Program-made: the position numbers and the translations under genes | Notes under the pieces: model-generated | Database searches by the model: none | The model's input: only the letters and a program-made list of their open reading frames with translations | What the model was told of the DNA's origin: nothing | Shown here: one piece after another, positions 10,261 through 19,867 of the stretch | Numbering within the stretch: position 1 is the first letter of the stretch | Layout: every line of letters starts with the position of its first letter | Assembly: GCA_018432935.1 (NCBI GenBank) | Contig: JAHDSF010000022.1 | Coordinates: 62,001-126,000 of the forward strand | Reading direction: 5' to 3' | DNA: 64,000 nt | From: Rhodospirillales bacterium | GTDB taxonomy: Bacteria > Pseudomonadota > Alphaproteobacteria > Rhodospirillales > Shumkoniaceae

Positions 10261-11215
10261 GTTCGCGTTCCCTGGGCGCGGCACGCGGATCCCGCAGCTC
10301 GAACGGGGTCTCGAAGCTGCACGGCTTGACCCCCACCAGCGAACAGCCGAGACGTCCCAGCATCTTTTCGGCGCGGCTGCCGACAAGCCCGGCGAGACCT
10401 CGCCGCGGGTGGATTCCGAGCACCACGAGATCGGTGTCGTTCTCTTCCGCAAACGTTGCAAGCCCGGTCTCGGCATCGCCCTTATGGACGGCGACACGCC
10501 ACTTGAGGCCGCGCAGGCCGGCGCCCGCGATCAAGGCTCGGACCGCCCTTTCGTGAGCTTTGCCGCCTTCCCGGTACAGCACCTCGAGGTGAGCATCGGC
10601 GCATTCGGAGCTGGCGGTCTCCAGCTCGCGCCCGGCGAACTCCCAGGCGCTGAAGACATCGAGACCACATCCCTCGGCCCGGGCCAGGCTGGCGGCGACG
10701 CCCAGGACCTCGCGATCGAGATCGTCCTCGGCGAACCCCGTCACCACTGCCGCGACGCGGCAGACCTGCCGCGGCGGCCGGGACTTGACCACCCATACCG
10801 GGCAGGCACAGTTGCGGACCAGCTGGCCGGCGGTGCTGCCGAAGGCCATGGTGCGCAGGCTGCGGATCCCTTCGGTAACGATCACCAGGTCGTAACGGTG
10901 ACGCTCGACGGCCCGCACGATCTCGACGTGGCCGACGCCTTCAATCAGGAGCGTGCCGGTGGCGATCCCCGCCTGGCGCGCCGGTGCCGCGAGACGGCGC
11001 AGCCTGGCTTGCCGTTCCTCGCGGTAACGGCTTCGCACGGTGGCCTCCCGCTCCGCCAGCAGGTCGAGCGCGTTGCCGCCGGGGAACTGACGGAGGACTT
11101 CGCCGACGGTCAGCTTGGCGCCATGCGCCTCAGCCAGGGTCTCGGCACGGCGCAAGGCGGCTTCGGACCCGATCGAGCCGTCCTGGACGACCAGGATGTT
11201 CGTGAACCGCTTCAT
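10244..11215 (-). CDS. Universal stress protein, tandem UspA domains
   Basis: 323 residues from ATG 11215 (MKRFTNILVVQDGSIGS); the preferred start has GGAGGG seven bases upstream. Two UspA-type alpha/beta domains are visible, about residues 1-145 and 155-300. The second ends with a G-x-H-x-R-x-G-type ATP-binding stretch (GIHPRRGLAGLVGSRAEKML), and the first has a comparable FGSTAGQLVRNCACPVWVV. Tandem Usps (UspE type) act in stress survival; no partner gene is adjacent. A perfect inverted repeat at 11286-11310 lies about 70 bp upstream of the start. Confidence 0.93.
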   Translation of the reverse strand: MKRFTNILVVQDGSIGSEAALRRAETLAEAHGAKLTVGEVLRQFPGGNALDLLAEREATVRSRYREERQARLRRLAAPARQAGIATGTLLIEGVGHVEIVRAVERHRYDLVIVTEGIRSLRTMAFGSTAGQLVRNCACPVWVVKSRPPRQVCRVAAVVTGFAEDDLDREVLGVAASLARAEGCGLDVFSAWEFAGRELETASSECADAHLEVLYREGGKAHERAVRALIAGAGLRGLKWRVAVHKGDAETGLATFAEENDTDLVVLGIHPRRGLAGLVGSRAEKMLGRLGCSLVGVKPCSFETPFELRDPRAAPRERELSAAE

Positions 11216-11285
11216 CGCATTGCCCTCCACTCGTCTCGACGCCGGAACACGGACCGGTGCCTGTATCTAGAGTGAAGGATTCTTC

Positions 11286-11310
11286 TACGTTTGGACAAAT
11301 CAAACGTAGG
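11286..11310 (-). promoter_or_regulatory. Perfect inverted repeat upstream of the usp gene
   Basis: CTACGTTTG and CAAACGTAG are exact 9-bp arms separated by seven bases (GACAAAT), about 70 bp upstream of the usp start. The core TTTG-N7-CAAA recalls FNR/CRP-family sites, but their spacing is normally one base longer (TTG-N8-CAA), so the binding protein is unknown. Confidence 0.5.
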
Positions 11311-11334
11311 CGCGTCTTTGATAGGATTAACCGA

Positions 11335-11841
11335 TCAGGCGCCGGGCAGCCACTTGGCCTCGAGCAGGGCCCTCAGACAGCCTTCTTCGTCCGGTTTGCC
11401 GCCATCGCGGTTGCGCACCGCCGCGTACTCGACTCGCTGGCCCGCCGATTTGACGTCGCGGTAAAGGAACAGATCGAGGATGCAGCTGCTCGCCCGGTAC
11501 TGGCGGATCTCGGCGGTCTTCTCCGCCCGCACGAACTGCGCCGGCCCGAACAGCAGCTCGACCTCGGCGTCGGACTTGCCGACCAGGCGCGCCGCCCTGA
11601 GGTCGTCCGGTGCGCCGATCGCGGCCAGGGCCGGATTATCGGGCAGCGAACGTGACGGCGGTGGCGCAGGCTCGCCGGCGGCGGGCTTCGCCTCCTCGGC
11701 GGGCGCCGAAGCCGCGGGCGTTTCCGCCCCCGAGAGCGCCGGCACGTGGCTGTAGACGGCGGGCCCCGGCGGCGGACCGCCGCCGCACCCCGCCAGGACT
11801 GCGAGCACGGCGCAGGCGGCGCCCTGGCGCACCTTCAGCAT
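11335..11841 (-). CDS. Lipoprotein of unknown function
   Basis: 168 residues. The N-terminus is a lipoprotein signal (MLKVRQGAACAVLAVLAGC) with lipobox LAGC, so Cys19 should be lipidated and the protein anchored in the cell envelope. A Pro/Ala-rich linker runs to about residue 70. The C-terminal 90 residues are a small compact domain (LVGKSDAEVELLFGPAQ, then YRASSCILDLFLYRD); the G-x-S-x-x-E-x-x-x-x-F-G-x-P-like opening recalls BamE/SmpA-type folds, but that is only suggestive. It lies 26 bp downstream of the bactofilin gene, probably in one operon with it. Confidence 0.8.
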   Translation of the reverse strand: MLKVRQGAACAVLAVLAGCGGGPPPGPAVYSHVPALSGAETPAASAPAEEAKPAAGEPAPPPSRSLPDNPALAAIGAPDDLRAARLVGKSDAEVELLFGPAQFVRAEKTAEIRQYRASSCILDLFLYRDVKSAGQRVEYAAVRNRDGGKPDEEGCLRALLEAKWLPGA

Positions 11842-11867
11842 CTTCCCCCCCCCTCGCCCGATCCGGC

Positions 11868-12461
11868 CTAGTGCTCGGCCGGCGCCTCCTCGGGCGCCTC
11901 GGGACGCGCCGGTTCGCTCTCCTCGAGGCGGGCCACGGAGCCGGAGATGGCGCCACCCTCCTCGACCACCATGCGCCCGTAGCGGACGCTGCCGGTGATC
12001 AGGCCGTGCGACCGCACGACCAGGCGCTCGCGCACCGTCAGCTCGCCGATGAACTGGCCGTCGATGTCGGCCTCGTCAACCATGGCGTCGCCCTTGAAGA
12101 TTCCTGTGTCCGCCACTTCGATGGCGCGAGCGTCGGTCAGCTTCGCCTCGACGGTGCCCTCGACGATCAGCCGGTCGCACGAAGTGATATCGCCGGACAG
12201 GCAGATGTCGCGGCCAACTGTAAGCCGCTTGGGCTCCTTCTCGTCGACGGGCCGCTTCGGCGGCAGCGCGCCCGGCAGGTCGCCGAGCCGCCGCGGCGGG
12301 ATCTCGCTCTTGAAGCTGGGGACCTGCGGATTGCGCGGCGGCAAGGGCGTCGCCTTGCGGGTAAAAGGCCGCAGCGGCGGCGTCGACAGGTCGTTCTGCT
12401 GCTGCTGCTGATCCGCGGCACGGGGGGTTTCCGGCTCGCCTTCCTTCTTCTTCTCGAACAT
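11868..12461 (-). CDS. Bactofilin family cytoskeletal protein
   Basis: 197 residues from ATG 12461 (MFEKKKEGEPE). The N-terminal 90 residues are disordered and Pro/Lys-rich with a run of five glutamines; residues about 95-185 form the bactofilin right-handed beta-helix (LTVGRDICLSGDI, LIVEGTVEA, GDAMVDEADIDGQFIGEL, GLITGSVRYGRMVVEEGGAISGSV). A short acidic tail follows. Bactofilins polymerise without nucleotides and help localise cell-wall and envelope enzymes. Neighbouring genes for a lipoprotein and an EI24 membrane protein run in the same direction. Confidence 0.93.
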   Translation of the reverse strand: MFEKKKEGEPETPRAADQQQQQNDLSTPPLRPFTRKATPLPPRNPQVPSFKSEIPPRRLGDLPGALPPKRPVDEKEPKRLTVGRDICLSGDITSCDRLIVEGTVEAKLTDARAIEVADTGIFKGDAMVDEADIDGQFIGELTVRERLVVRSHGLITGSVRYGRMVVEEGGAISGSVARLEESEPARPEAPEEAPAEH

Positions 12462-12515
12462 GCCTTCACATCCTCTCATCGGGCGCCGACGGGGGGCCGG
12501 CTCGGTCAAACGGGA

Positions 12516-13199
12516 TCATGCGGCCCCGCGACGGGCGGGACCGCTCCGGCGCCAGGACTCGAACAGGTGCACCATGGCCGCCGTGGCCACAACGGGAGCA
12601 ATCAGGTTCACCACCGGTACGGTCAGGAGGAATGCGGTCGCCACCCCTGCCGACAACAGGGAGGCCCGGTGGGAAGCGCGGAGCTCCCGGGCCGCGCGTG
12701 CATTCAGCCGCCGCAACGCGACGAGCTCGAAGTACTCCCGCCCCAGAAGATAGCCGTTCACGCCATAGAACACAAAAGGGAAAACCGGCGGCACGAAGAG
12801 AAACGGCAGCACCAGCAGGTTGGCGGCCAAAAGAACGCCCAGGAAGCGCAGCGAGGCGGTCACCGAGGCGGTGAAGCCGAGCCCAGGGGCGGCCGCCAGG
12901 CCGGGGTAGTGGCGCCGCTCGACGGCGTCGGCGACCCGCTCCAGGAAAAGCCCCATCACGGCGCCGAACACGGCCGGGAACAGGAACCAGGTGAGGATCA
13001 GGGTGGCGAGTCCGCCGAGGACGTCGGCGGCGGCTTCCAGCCATCCGGTCTGGAACAGCGCAGTGTGCGTCAGCAGCGCCGCCACCGCCGACCACAACAA
13101 CGCGAACACGACGAGCGCCGCGCCGATGCTGATCCAGACGGTGGAACGCACCCGAGGATCGCCGAGCTGGCCCATCGCCCTGGAGAACGCTGATAGCAT
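12516..13199 (-). CDS. EI24-domain (CysZ-like) integral membrane protein
   Basis: 227 residues from ATG 13199 (MLSAFSRAMGQLGDP); the frame extends upstream but without conserved sequence. Several strongly hydrophobic helices are visible (residues about 25-50, 60-90, 125-160, 195-215), with the family's FVFYGVNGYLLGREYFELVA segment, which matches the NGYLLGREYFE signature of EI24/CysZ proteins. CysZ is a sulfate transporter, but alphaproteobacterial EI24 paralogues have no proven substrate and no cys gene is nearby. It is probably cotranscribed with the bactofilin gene 54 bp downstream. Confidence 0.88.
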   Translation of the reverse strand: MLSAFSRAMGQLGDPRVRSTVWISIGAALVVFALLWSAVAALLTHTALFQTGWLEAAADVLGGLATLILTWFLFPAVFGAVMGLFLERVADAVERRHYPGLAAAPGLGFTASVTASLRFLGVLLAANLLVLPFLFVPPVFPFVFYGVNGYLLGREYFELVALRRLNARAARELRASHRASLLSAGVATAFLLTVPVVNLIAPVVATAAMVHLFESWRRSGPARRGAA

Positions 13200-13234
13200 C
13201 TCGACACCCCCGGCCCGAAAACCCGCCCGTGTGT

Positions 13235-14125
13235 TTAGCCTTCCGCCCCGCCTGCCGCAAGGCTGACTGCCCCCGGCAGCAGCCCCAGCCAGGCCAGCCA
13301 CGCCTCGCACAGGCCGGTCCACGCCGCCACCGGTCTTCCCTGCGCCTCATCTATGGCGAAACCATGGCCGCCCCCGGCGAAGACGTGCAGTTCGGCCGGC
13401 ACGCCCACCGCAGCCAGAGCGCGATAGAGGCGAAGACTGTTCTCCGGCGGCACCCGAACGTCGTCGCCGGCTGTCACCAGGAAAGCGGGGGGCGCGTCCG
13501 CCGTGACCATGCGGTCGACCGGATAGGCGTCGTAGAGCGCCTGCTTCTCGGGCGGTGCGAGCGGCGCCTGGTCGGGATCGATCAGGCTGTCGCGGGCGTT
13601 GCCGGAGTAGGGACCGTAGCCCAGCACCAGGAATGCGGGGCGTGCGGGCAAGGTATCCGTGTCATCGATGGGTCGGGCGAGGCGGCGTCCGTGCGCGACC
13701 CCCAGCGAGGCCGCCAAGTGGGCGCCGGAGGAGAGGCCGACGGCCCCGATACGTGCGCTGTCGAGGTTCCACTCCGCGGCGCGGCGGCGCAACAGCCGCA
13801 TCGCCCGCTGGGCGTCCTGGAGAGGGGCGTGGGCGCCGTGCCCCTCGCCGGGCAGGCGGTGCCTGAGCACGAAGGCGGCGACGCCGATACCGGACAACCA
13901 CCGCGCCACCGCGGTGCCTTCCTTGTCCAGCATCAGGCTGGTGTAGCCACCGCCCGGGATCACCACGGCCGCCGTTCCGCTCGGTTGCGCCGGAAGGAAC
14001 GGCGTCAGCGACGGCCGCCGCACGCCGCGCACGACGCGCCGCCCGGGCCCGCCCTCGAAGGTTTCGGACGGGGCGCCGGAATCCGGGGCATCATCAGGGC
14101 CCCACAGGAGAATCGTGTTGTCCAT
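13235..14125 (-). CDS. Alpha/beta hydrolase (esterase/lipase-like)
   Basis: 296 residues from ATG 14125 (MDNTILLWGPDDAPDSG). The oxyanion-hole segment is VVIPGGGYTSLMLDKEG, the nucleophile elbow is GLSSGAHLAAS (Ser), and the acid and base are likely in VTAGDDVRVPPENS (Asp) and FAGGGHGFAID (His). This order is typical of the BD-FAE/acetyl-xylan-esterase-like branch. No signal peptide is seen, so it is cytoplasmic. The substrate cannot be told. It ends 35 bp upstream of the EI24 gene and may be the first gene of that minus-strand run. Confidence 0.88.
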   Translation of the reverse strand: MDNTILLWGPDDAPDSGAPSETFEGGPGRRVVRGVRRPSLTPFLPAQPSGTAAVVIPGGGYTSLMLDKEGTAVARWLSGIGVAAFVLRHRLPGEGHGAHAPLQDAQRAMRLLRRRAAEWNLDSARIGAVGLSSGAHLAASLGVAHGRRLARPIDDTDTLPARPAFLVLGYGPYSGNARDSLIDPDQAPLAPPEKQALYDAYPVDRMVTADAPPAFLVTAGDDVRVPPENSLRLYRALAAVGVPAELHVFAGGGHGFAIDEAQGRPVAAWTGLCEAWLAWLGLLPGAVSLAAGGAEG

Positions 14126-14268
14126 GCCCCGGTTTTGCCGCACCGGCCCTGTTCGTGCAACGCCGGTATTCCGGATTCGCAGGCGGGCCGCGCGAACGAG
14201 GGCGCTTGTGCGCACGCGGCGGGTCGCTATACTCCGCGGCCGTTCGCTCCCTGGTGAAAGGCCCCCTT

Positions 14269-15261
14269 ATGGCGGAGACGCGGTTCGACGTCGTCGGCAT
14301 CGGCAACGCGATCGTCGACGTGCTCGGTCACGCCGAGGACGCCTTCCTTGCCAGCCACGGTCTTGCCAAGGGCACGATGGCGTTGATCGACGCCGAGCAG
14401 GCCGAGCGGCTGTACAGTGCCGTGCAGCCGGTCACCCAATGCTCGGGCGGCTCGGCGGCGAACTCGATCGCGGTCCTGGCTGCTCTCGGCAGTCGCGGCG
14501 TCTTTGTCGGCAAGGTGGCCGAGGACGCCCTGGGCAACGTTTTCCGCAAGGACGTGACCGCTTGCGGCGTCGACTTCGAAACCGCGCCCCTGACCGACGG
14601 GGCCGGCACCGGGCGCTCGTTCATCCTGGTCACCCCGGATGCCGAGCGCACGATGCAGACCTACCTCGGGGCCGCCGCTGCGCTCGCGCCCACCGATATC
14701 GCCGACGACACGATCGCCGCCGCCCGGATCACCTACCTCGAGGGGTATCTGTGGGACCGCCCGGCCGCCAAGGAGGCGCTGCTGAAGGCCGCCCGCACCG
14801 CCCACGCCGCCGGCCGCAAGGTCGCTCTCAGCCTGTCGGATCGCTTCTGCGTCGCCCGCCACCATCCGGAATTCCTGGCGCTGGTACGCGAACACGTCGA
14901 CATCCTGTTCGCCAACGAGGATGAAGCGAAGGCGCTGTACGGCACCGAATCTCTTGAGGAGGCCGTTGCGAGCGCACGCTCGCATTGCGAGGTCACAGCG
15001 GTGACGCGCGGCCGCAAGGGATCGCTGGTGGCCGCCGGCAGCGAGATGCACGAGGTCGCCGCCGACGAGATGGGCGGCGTGATCGACACCACCGGCGCCG
15101 GCGACGCCTACGCCGGCGGCTTCCTGCACGGCTACGCCGGCGGCGAGTCGCTGCGCCGCTGTGCCCGCATCGGCGGCATCGCCGCCGCCGAGATCATCAG
15201 CCATTTCGGGGCCCGCCCGGAAGCTTCCCTGCGGGAGCTTGTGCGGAGCAGGGTCGACTGA
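14269..15261 (+). CDS. PfkB-family kinase, adenosine-kinase-like
   Basis: 330 residues from ATG 14269 ([17 protein letters not shown]). The ribokinase fold is clear: the substrate-binding CSGGSAANS segment near residue 62, the [12 protein letters not shown] segment, and the C-terminal [16 protein letters not shown] with the catalytic Asp. The sequence pattern matches proteins annotated as adenosine kinase in alphaproteobacteria, which phosphorylate adenosine or a related nucleoside or sugar; specificity is inferred. typA follows 52 bp later in the same direction. Confidence 0.9.
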   Translation: MAETRFDVVGIGNAIVDVLGHAEDAFLASHGLAKGTMALIDAEQAERLYSAVQPVTQCSGGSAANSIAVLAALGSRGVFVGKVAEDALGNVFRKDVTACGVDFETAPLTDGAGTGRSFILVTPDAERTMQTYLGAAAALAPTDIADDTIAAARITYLEGYLWDRPAAKEALLKAARTAHAAGRKVALSLSDRFCVARHHPEFLALVREHVDILFANEDEAKALYGTESLEEAVASARSHCEVTAVTRGRKGSLVAAGSEMHEVAADEMGGVIDTTGAGDAYAGGFLHGYAGGESLRRCARIGGIAAAEIISHFGARPEASLRELVRSRVD

Positions 15262-15313
15262 CACATCTTCGGCCTGAGCCGTTTCGCCCGGGGCCTTCGA
15301 GGAGGGGCCGCGC

Positions 15314-17136
<1,823 letters not shown>

Positions 17137-17137
<1 letters not shown>

Positions 17138-17165
17138 TGCGGCCGAGCCGTCGAAGCGGCCGCAT
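17137..17165 (+). repeat. Stem-loop after typA
   Basis: ATGCGGCC and GGCCGCAT pair around a 13-base loop, starting on the last base of the typA stop. It abuts two further palindromes, so the 138-bp gap between the convergent typA and ahpD genes consists mainly of hairpin elements. Confidence 0.5.
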
Positions 17166-17185
17166 GGTGAGCTTGTCGAACCATG
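17163..17185 (+). repeat. REP-like palindrome (CATGGT ... ACCATG)
   Basis: CATGGT and ACCATG flank GAGCTTGTCGA. The motif with a TTCGACAAGCTCA core is a familiar dispersed intergenic palindrome in alphaproteobacterial genomes (from memory); only one full copy is in this window. Confidence 0.5.
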
Positions 17186-17201
17186 AGGTCGAGACGGCTG
17201 C

Positions 17202-17230
17202 CCTCATCCTTCGACGGGCTCAGGATGAGG
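17202..17230 (+). repeat. REP-like palindrome (CCTCATCCT ... AGGATGAGG)
   Basis: Exact 9-bp arms CCTCATCCT/AGGATGAGG around TCGACGGGCTC. It belongs to the same kind of dispersed CATCCTTCGAC-type element and may serve as a bidirectional terminator between typA and ahpD. Confidence 0.6.
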
Positions 17231-17275
17231 TGGGGCCTCGCGACTCCGGCTTGTGGCTCCCCCTCTCGCGCTCCC

Positions 17276-17827
17276 CTACGCCGCAGCCGGGGTGACGGCG
17301 GCGGCGACGACGTCGGTCTCCAGGGTGACCGCGACGGCGTGAATCACGGCGGCGATACGCGCCGCAGCCTGGATCGCCTCCTGGGAAACGCCGGCCTCGC
17401 GCAGCACCCGCTCGTGCGCCGCCACGCAGGCGCCGCAGCCGTTGACGGCAGAGACCGCCAGCGACCACAGCTCGAAATCCTTCTTGTCGACCCCGGGATT
17501 GGCGATCGCGCTCATCCGCAGGCGCGCCGGCATGGTGCGGTAGGCGTCGTTGCCGACCAGGTGCGTGAAGCGGTAGTAGATGTTGTTCATCGCCATCAGG
17601 GCGGCCGCCGTCTTGGCCGCCTCGACGGCCTTGGGCGAAAGCGCCTTGGCGGCGTCGGCGGCGATCGCCGCGATCACCTGCTGGTTGCGCGAGGCGATCG
17701 CCGACGCCAGCAGCGTGCCCCAGCGCTGCTGCTCGTCGAGGCTGGCCTCGGCGACCGCCGAAGACAGGTTGAGCTTGAGATCGCGGGCATATTCGGGGAG
17801 AGCCTTCTTCAAGGTCTCGACACTCAT
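17276..17827 (-). CDS. ahpD: AhpD-family alkylhydroperoxidase
   Basis: 183 residues. AhpD reduces its partner peroxiredoxin AhpC and itself has peroxidase activity through a CxxC motif. Here the motif is [13 protein letters not shown], with both cysteines and the downstream His and Glu of the proton relay present. The rest is helical, as in the AhpD/CMD fold. It lies 63 bp downstream of the peroxiredoxin gene on the same strand, the standard ahpC-ahpD order, with a GC hairpin between them. GGAAAGG precedes the ATG. Confidence 0.95.
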   Translation of the reverse strand: MSVETLKKALPEYARDLKLNLSSAVAEASLDEQQRWGTLLASAIASRNQQVIAAIAADAAKALSPKAVEAAKTAAALMAMNNIYYRFTHLVGNDAYRTMPARLRMSAIANPGVDKKDFELWSLAVSAVNGCGACVAAHERVLREAGVSQEAIQAAARIAAVIHAVAVTLETDVVAAAVTPAAA

Positions 17828-17861
17828 CGCAAACCCTTTCCACGTGCTGCAGGGGGGAAGA

Positions 17862-17880
17862 GGCGGCCGCGAGGGCCGCC
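17862..17880 (-). other. Intercistronic hairpin between the peroxiredoxin gene and ahpD
   Basis: GGCGGCC and GGCCGCC pair over seven bases around a five-base loop between the two genes. It may lower ahpD expression relative to the peroxiredoxin or protect its mRNA 3' end. Confidence 0.4.
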
Positions 17881-17890
17881 CCCCGGATGA

Positions 17891-18424
17891 TCAGGCCGCC
17901 TTGAGGGTTTCCTGGCCCGGCTGCCAGTTGCAGGGGCACAGCTCGTCGGTCTGCAGGGCGTCGAGGATGCGCACCACCTCCTGGGCGTTGCGGCCGACGT
18001 TCATGTCGGTCACCGAGACGAAGCGGATGATGCCGTGGGGATCGACCACGAAGGTCGCCCGCTGCGCCACGCCCTCGGCGGGGTCGAGAACGCCGCAGGC
18101 GCGGGTGAGGTCCTTACGGGTGTCGGCCAGCCAGGGATAATCGATCTTCTGCAGGTCCTCGCGGCTGCGCCGCCAGGCGACGTGCACGAACTCGGTGTCG
18201 GTGCTGACGCCGATGACCTGGGCGTCGCGATCGCGGAATTCGTCCACCAGATCGTTGAAGGCCACGATCTCGGTCGGGCAGACGAAGGTGAAATCCTTGG
18301 GCCAGAAGACATAGACCTTCCACTTGCCGGGGAAGCTCTGATCCGACATCTCCTCGAACTTCAGCTCGGTCGAGGTGGCGGCCTTGAGCGCGTAGGAGGG
18401 GAACTTGTCTCCGATGGTCAGCAT
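17891..18424 (-). CDS. ahpC: AhpC-type 2-Cys peroxiredoxin
   Basis: 177 residues. Reduces hydrogen peroxide and organic hydroperoxides. The peroxidatic Cys49 sits in WPKDFTFVCPTE and the conserved Trp/Arg neighbours are present. The C-terminal tail has two cysteines in LCPCNWQPG (163 and 165), as in the AhpC group that is recycled by AhpD; ahpD follows directly. Start MLTIGDKFPSY has a weak purine-rich GAAAAGGACG upstream. A TTTAGAA-type palindrome lies about 125 bp before the start. Confidence 0.95.
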   Translation of the reverse strand: MLTIGDKFPSYALKAATSTELKFEEMSDQSFPGKWKVYVFWPKDFTFVCPTEIVAFNDLVDEFRDRDAQVIGVSTDTEFVHVAWRRSREDLQKIDYPWLADTRKDLTRACGVLDPAEGVAQRATFVVDPHGIIRFVSVTDMNVGRNAQEVVRILDALQTDELCPCNWQPGQETLKAA

Positions 18425-18549
18425 TGTGATTCGTCCTTTTCCTTCTCGGTCGGTGACGGACGGCCGTTGCGGCCGCGGGGAAGCTGATGCGAAGCGGGAT
18501 CTGGCCTGCCTTGCGGCTGTCGCCTGGCTGGGGGGCGCCCCACATGAAA

Positions 18550-18566
18550 TTTAGAACCACTCCAAA
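18550..18566 (-). promoter_or_regulatory. Imperfect TTTAGAA-N3-TTCTAAA-like palindrome upstream of ahpC
   Basis: TTTAGAACCACTCCAAA: the left arm is TTTAGAA and the right arm matches TTCTAAA at five of seven positions, with three bases between. The shape is like the Irr/iron-control type element of Rhizobiales (TTTAGAA-N3-TTCTAAA), which would fit iron- or peroxide-dependent control of ahpC. One imperfect site only. Confidence 0.25.
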
Positions 18567-18685
18567 CGTGGCTGTGAGTACTTGATCGACAAGCTGATTT
18601 CCCCTGCAGTTTTTGCATAGCTCCCCGCAGCCACCGTATGGCTTCCCCGAGGCGGTGGGAGTCGCTCCAGCGAGGGTTCAATCGC

Positions 18686-18716
18686 CCTTCACAGAACTGT
18701 CACCAAGCCGTAAAAA
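18686..18716 (+). promoter_or_regulatory. Pho-box-like site and -10 upstream of the ABC importer
   Basis: The 18 bases at 18686-18703 match the PhoB consensus CTGTCATAWAWCTGTCAY at 14 positions, with the second heptamer CTGTCAC exact. TAAAAA follows seven bases later (18711-18716) as a possible -10. Position and orientation fit control of the binding-protein gene starting at 18792. Confidence 0.45.
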
Positions 18717-18732
18717 CCTGGCGGCATGATCG

Positions 18733-18762
18733 CCTCGCCCTGCGGATGGCCGCCGGGCGAGG
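18733..18762 (+). other. Leader hairpin before the binding-protein gene
   Basis: CCTCGCCC and GGGCGAGG pair exactly around a 14-base loop, ending 29 bases before the start codon and followed by GTCTTCCTGTTTC. It could be a leader attenuator or mRNA-stabilising structure. Confidence 0.35.
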
Positions 18763-18791
18763 GTCTTCCTGTTTCTGAGAGGAGCGCCGCA

Positions 18792-19763
18792 ATGCTGAAG
18801 GTCGCGTCCCTGGCCGCCGGTCTGGTGGTCGCCGCCGTCTCGGCCCATGCCGAGACCCTGATGGTCTACACCTCGCAGCCCGTCGACCAGATGACTTCGG
18901 TGATCGAGCTCTTCAACAAGAGCCAGCCCGAGATCAAGGTCGAGCTGTTCCGCTCCGGCACCACCGAGATCATGAACAAGCTGCAGGCCGAGCTTGCCGC
19001 GGGCCAGCCGAAGGCGGACATCCTGCTGATCGCCGATTCGATCGCCATGACCGCGGCCAAGAACCAGGGCCTGCTGATGGCGTACCCCGAGGCGCCGGTG
19101 AAGGACTACGATCCGTCGCAGTACGACCGTGACATGACCTTCTTCGGCACCAAGCTGATCACCACCGGGATCGTCTACAACACCGGCTCCAAGCTGCCCA
19201 AGCCGTCCTCGTGGATGGACCTCCTGAAGCCCGAGGCCAAGGGCCAGGTGATCATGCCCAGCCCGCTCTACTCGGGCGCGGCGGTGATCCATGTCGGCAC
19301 CCTGGCGGCGCAGAAGGAGTTCGGCTGGGGCTACTTCGAGAAGCTGGCCAAGAACGACGCCCAGGCGGCCAAGGGCAACGGCGGCGTCCGCGACGCGGTG
19401 GCGCGCGGCGAGAAGGCCTACGGCGTGATCGTCGAATACATGGCCTTCGAGCAGGCGGCCAAGGGCTCGCCGGTCGAGTTCGTCTTCCCGAAGGAGGGCG
19501 TGACCGCCATCAACCAGCCGGTCGCCATCCTGAAGGCGGCCCGCAATCCCGCCGCCGCCAAGAAGTTCGTCGACTTCCAGCTTTCCCGCGCCGCCCAGGA
19601 ACAGTCGGTGACGCAGAAGTACTTCCCGCTGATGAAGGGCGTGCAGCCGCCGGCCGGCTATCCCGATCCCGCGACCCTGAAGGTGATCGAGGCCGACCCC
19701 AACCTTCTGCTCAAGGTCGACGAGGAGACCAAACGCAAGTTCGCCGACTACTTCGGCGGCTGA
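18792..19763 (+). CDS. ABC transporter substrate-binding protein (Fe3+/phosphonate-type)
   Basis: 323 residues from ATG 18792. A Sec signal peptide (MLKVASLAAGLVVAAVSAHAE) is followed by a mature domain starting ETLMVYTSQP. The fold is that of the FbpA/AfuA/2-aminoethylphosphonate-binding group (KADILLIADS, ITTGIVYNTG, INQPVAILKAARNPAAAKKFVDF). Family members bind ferric iron, phosphonates or sugar phosphates. The Pho-box-like site upstream argues for a phosphorus compound rather than iron, an inference. It is the first gene of a three-gene importer. Confidence 0.9.
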   Translation: MLKVASLAAGLVVAAVSAHAETLMVYTSQPVDQMTSVIELFNKSQPEIKVELFRSGTTEIMNKLQAELAAGQPKADILLIADSIAMTAAKNQGLLMAYPEAPVKDYDPSQYDRDMTFFGTKLITTGIVYNTGSKLPKPSSWMDLLKPEAKGQVIMPSPLYSGAAVIHVGTLAAQKEFGWGYFEKLAKNDAQAAKGNGGVRDAVARGEKAYGVIVEYMAFEQAAKGSPVEFVFPKEGVTAINQPVAILKAARNPAAAKKFVDFQLSRAAQEQSVTQKYFPLMKGVQPPAGYPDPATLKVIEADPNLLLKVDEETKRKFADYFGG

Positions 19764-19774
19764 CGTCATGAAAA

Positions 19775-19867
19775 GCCTGAAAAGGGGTCAGAGTCATTTT
19801 CCGCTCGCGGAGAGGTGAAGCATGCGAAAGCCTCTGAGCGGAAAATGACTCTGACCCCTTTTCAGGC
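19775..19867. repeat. Perfect 32-bp inverted repeat (REP/MITE-like hairpin) over the permease start
   Basis: Arms 19775-19806 and 19836-19867 are exact reverse complements over 32 bases, with a 29-base centre that itself has an inner AGAGG/CCTCT stem. The arm contains AAAAGGGGTCAGAGTCA, a sequence recurring in many proteobacterial genomes, often near REP-associated Y1 transposases (from memory). The right arm encodes MTLTPFQ, so the permease start codon and first residues come from the repeat. Confidence 0.85.

Larger units (their letters stand above)
18425..18791. other. 367-bp intergenic control region between ahpC and the ABC importer
   Basis: No coding sequence is supported here. It holds the leader of the minus-strand ahpC, a TTTAGAA-type imperfect palindrome (18550-18566), a Pho-box-like site followed by a possible -10 (18686-18716) and a GC hairpin (18733-18762) in the leader of the plus-strand ABC transporter genes. 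Confidence 0.7.

Noticed and set aside
11286-11310. FNR/NnrR box upstream of usp
   Set aside because: The inverted repeat core is TTG-N7-CAA, one base shorter than TTG-N8-CAA of FNR-type sites, so no FNR call was made.
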